Source of the DNA: Nocardia ninae NBRC 108245 | Lineage (GTDB): Bacteria; Actinomycetota; Actinomycetes; Mycobacteriales; Mycobacteriaceae | Reading direction: 5' to 3' | Assembly (NCBI RefSeq): GCF_007990755.1 | Contig: NZ_BJXA01000023.1 | Span: 55,274 to 119,273 of the forward strand | Length of the DNA: 64,000 nucleotides | Part shown: piece by piece, positions 62,065 to 64,000 of the stretch | Position numbering within the stretch: the stretch's first letter is position 1 | Layout: every line of letters begins with the position of its first letter | Program-made: the position numbers and the translations under genes | The notes under the pieces: generated by a model | Databases searched by the model: none | The model's input: the letters and a program-made list of their open reading frames with translations, nothing else | What the model was told of the DNA's origin: nothing

Positions 62065-62712
62065 ATGGCTAGGCAAGCGCGCGCGGAGATCACCCGCGAC
62101 TCCGTTCTTGCGGGCGCTGCCGATGTCTTTCTGCGCTTGGGTTACGCGAACGCGAGTCTGAGCGAGATCATCGCGCAGTCCAATGTGACCAAGGGCGCCT
62201 TGTACTTTCACTTCGGCTCGAAGGAAGAGCTGGCGCGCGCGGTGGTCGACCAGGGCAACGAGCGGCTGGTCAGCTCGTGTCAGGGCTTCTTCGATCCCCG
62301 GGTGCCCGCACTCGAGGCGTGCATCGGCATCACCTACGTCGTGGCCGACCTATCGATGAACGATCCGATGGTCGGCGCGATGCTCAAGCTGACCCATCAG
62401 ATCGGTGACTATCGCGGCGCGCAGGGCGACAACATCGCCAAGACGTGGGGCGACACCTACCGCGTACTCTCCGAAAGAGCCATCGCCCAAGGCGATTTGC
62501 AGCCGGAGCTCGACGCCGAGGTGATCGGCATGCTGCTACAGGAGATGACCGCGGGCGTGCACATCATCGCCGTCGGCACCGAGTCGATCGACCAGATGGC
62601 GACCAGGATGGAACGCGTCTGGTACTTCCTGCTCCCGTCGATCGTCCCCGCCGAGAAGCTCGCCTACTTCCGCGAGTTCGCGGCCCGTCGCCTGCGCAGG
62701 TACGTGCCCTAA
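62065..62712 (+). CDS. TetR-family gamma-butyrolactone-receptor-like regulator
   Basis: 215 residues: MARQARAEITRDSVLAGAADVFLRLGYANASLSEIIAQSNVTKGALYFHFGSKEELARAVVDQ is strongly like ArpA/ScbR-type receptors of Streptomyces ('RAxxTRxxILxAAAxVFxxxGYxxASLxEI', 'VTKGALYFHFxSKEELA'). The C-terminus is of the same length as those receptors. In streptomycetes these proteins sense butyrolactone signals and control secondary metabolism. No butyrolactone synthase (AfsA-like) gene is in this window. A direct repeat upstream may be its operator. Confidence 0.88.
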   Translation: MARQARAEITRDSVLAGAADVFLRLGYANASLSEIIAQSNVTKGALYFHFGSKEELARAVVDQGNERLVSSCQGFFDPRVPALEACIGITYVVADLSMNDPMVGAMLKLTHQIGDYRGAQGDNIAKTWGDTYRVLSERAIAQGDLQPELDAEVIGMLLQEMTAGVHIIAVGTESIDQMATRMERVWYFLLPSIVPAEKLAYFREFAARRLRRYVP

Positions 62713-62793
62713 CGGCCCGAGCTCGATGTGTCGGCGGGCTTGACTAGACTCGGCTCGCTGCTGGAAATACCCGGCTCGAGCTCAGGAGTTGTG

Positions 62794-64000
62794 ATGCCGA
62801 CCCATCGCCCACCGCTGGCGGGACTCGCGGCCGTCGCCGGTGCCGACGCCGCGATGCGGACCGTCGCCGAGCTGGTCGGCAAGTCCTCGGTCGAGCTGGT
62901 CGGACCGTCCGGTGTGCGTGCGTTCGTGGCCGCGACGATCGAGGCGAAGCGGCCGCTGGTCGTCGTCACCGCGACCGGGCGCGAGGCCGATGATCTGACG
63001 ATCGAGCTGGAGGAGATGCTCGGCCCGGCGGTCGCGCAGTTCCCGTCCTGGGAGACCCTGCCGCACGAACGGTTGTCGCCCGGCGCCGACACCGTCGGGC
63101 GCAGGCTCGAAGTGCTGCGCAGGCTGGCCCACCCCGAAGACCCGGCCTTCCCCGCGCCGTTGCGCGTTGTGGTGACCACCGTGCGGTCGCTCATGCAGCC
63201 GATGGCGGGCAGCCTCGGCGACATCGAGCCGATCGTGCTGCGCGTCGGCGCCGAACTGGACTTCGACGAACTACTCACGCGCCTGGTCGAATTCGCCTAC
63301 AGCCGGGTCGACATGGTCGGCAAGCGCGGCGAGTTCGCAGTCCGCGGCGGCATCCTCGACCTGTTCCCGCCGACCGCCGATCATCCGGTGCGGGTGGAGT
63401 TCTGGGGCGACGAGGTCACCGAGCTGCGCCCGTTCGCCGTCGCCGACCAGCGCTCGCTGACCGAAGTCTCGGTCGATGTCGTCGTCGCGCCGCCCTGTCG
63501 CGAGCTGCTGCTCACCGCCGACGTGCGCGAGCGCGCCGCAGCGGCCGCCGTCGCCAACGCGGCCGACGCCGCTTTGGTCGAGATGCTGGAGAAGCTGTCC
63601 AACGGCGTCCCGGTGGACGGCATGGAGGCGCTGCTCCCTGTGCTGAAGCCGGGCGAGCTGCGGCTGCTCACCGAGGTGCTGCCCGAGGGCACCCATCTGC
63701 TGCTGTGCGATCCGGAGAAGATCCGCACCCGCGCCGCCGATCTGGTGCGCACCGGCGAGGAGTTCCTGGAGGCATCCTGGACCGCGGCCTCCTTCGGCGC
63801 CGCCGCGCCGCTCGGCGCGCACGGTCTGGACCTGGCTGCCTCCGGCTATCGGGCGCTGCCCGAGGTGCACGCGAGCGCGGACGAGCACGAACTGCCCTGG
63901 TGGACTTTGAGCCCGCTCACCGCAGGCACCCCGGCTGAGGTGGTGCTTCCGGTGCTGGCCGGGCCGACCGCCCGCGGCTCCGACGAGCTCGTGGCGACCA
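62794..64000 (+). CDS. mfd: Transcription-repair coupling factor Mfd, N-terminal part (3' end outside window)
   Basis: 402 codons are visible from ATG 62794 (AGGAG six bases upstream; a GTG at 62791 is also possible), and the frame is still open at the end. The UvrB-homologous N-terminal module is clear: VELVGPSGVRAFVAATIEAKRPLVVVTATGREADDLTIELE, FPSWETLPHERLSPGADTVGRRLEVLRRL, VVVTTVRSLMQP and RVDMVGKRGEFAVRGGILDLFPPTADHPVRVEFWGDEV. Mfd removes stalled RNA polymerase and recruits UvrA to start nucleotide excision repair. The ATPase domains lie beyond the window. Its place after the TetR gene fits Rv1019-Rv1020. Confidence 0.93.
   Translation, partial: MPTHRPPLAGLAAVAGADAAMRTVAELVGKSSVELVGPSGVRAFVAATIEAKRPLVVVTATGREADDLTIELEEMLGPAVAQFPSWETLPHERLSPGADTVGRRLEVLRRLAHPEDPAFPAPLRVVVTTVRSLMQPMAGSLGDIEPIVLRVGAELDFDELLTRLVEFAYSRVDMVGKRGEFAVRGGILDLFPPTADHPVRVEFWGDEVTELRPFAVADQRSLTEVSVDVVVAPPCRELLLTADVRERAAAAAVANAADAALVEMLEKLSNGVPVDGMEALLPVLKPGELRLLTEVLPEGTHLLLCDPEKIRTRAADLVRTGEEFLEASWTAASFGAAAPLGAHGLDLAASGYRALPEVHASADEHELPWWTLSPLTAGTPAEVVLPVLAGPTARGSDELVAT

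Overview
The window is high-GC DNA (frequent GTG/TTG starts, G/C-rich third codon positions) from an actinomycete of the Mycobacteriales, most likely a Nocardia or close relative. From about 18.9 kb to the right end, the core genes follow the order I know from the Mycobacterium tuberculosis Rv1001-Rv1020 segment: arcA, pmt, rsmI, metG, tatD, rpfB, rsmA/ksgA, ispE, then rplY/pth/fatty-acyl-AMP ligase, prs, glmU, a TetR gene and mfd. No organism name can be proved from the sequence alone.

Layout. 0-6.2 kb: end of a GNAT acetyltransferase, a berberine-bridge-type flavoprotein, a membrane-anchored esterase, a DUF3533-like membrane protein, and a DUF559 nuclease-like gene bracketed by nested palindromes. 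6.2-12.6 kb: a MarR-epoxide hydrolase operon, a CPA2 antiporter, an M20 amidohydrolase coupled to a type-5 uracil-DNA glycosylase, and a tandem pair of GyrI-like ligand-binding proteins. 13.3-20.6 kb: a GAF-GGDEF-EAL c-di-GMP protein coupled to a PAS-like protein, a GT4 glycosyltransferase, an SDR, soxR with a textbook SoxR box, arginine deiminase and a small GntR regulator. 20.6-31.8 kb: protein mannosyltransferase, a 19-bp tandem-repeat locus, rsmI, a PEP-mutase-family gene, a TetR gene, metG with a coupled 26-residue upstream peptide, tatD, rpfB, a secreted lipase and rsmA. 32.4-37 kb: copZ with a CsoR-type box, a TetR/CPBP-protease pair divergent from an SDR with two operators, ispE and an F420/FMN LLM oxidoreductase. 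37-45 kb: an ABC-F ATPase, a DUF445 membrane protein between two paralogous Abi-alpha (DUF4393-like) genes, an NTF2-like protein and prfC. 45-49.8 kb: rplY, pth and a fatty-acyl-AMP ligase (inverted as a block relative to M. tuberculosis), then an acyltransferase divergent from its probable TetR repressor. 49.9-56 kb: a full ergothioneine locus, egtE divergent from egtABCD. 56-64 kb: DUF2461 protein, a proline/glutamine-rich membrane protein, a small acidic protein, prs, glmU, tRNA-Gln, two TetR genes and the start of mfd.

How the genes work together. Redox defence is prominent: ergothioneine synthesis, SoxR, a copper chaperone and several flavin or NAD(P) oxidoreductases. Envelope and growth functions cluster in the conserved part: O-mannosylation, RpfB muralytic resuscitation factor, GlmU, IspE and acyl-lipid enzymes. 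Translation genes (metG, rsmI, rsmA, prfC, rplY, pth, tRNA-Gln) are scattered among them. Local regulators often sit beside visible palindromic operators. The least explained structures are the SER-SER/GAERSE-type small ORF elements (27.1 and 41.3 kb), the Abi-alpha/DUF445/Abi-alpha trio, and the nested palindromes around the DUF559 gene.
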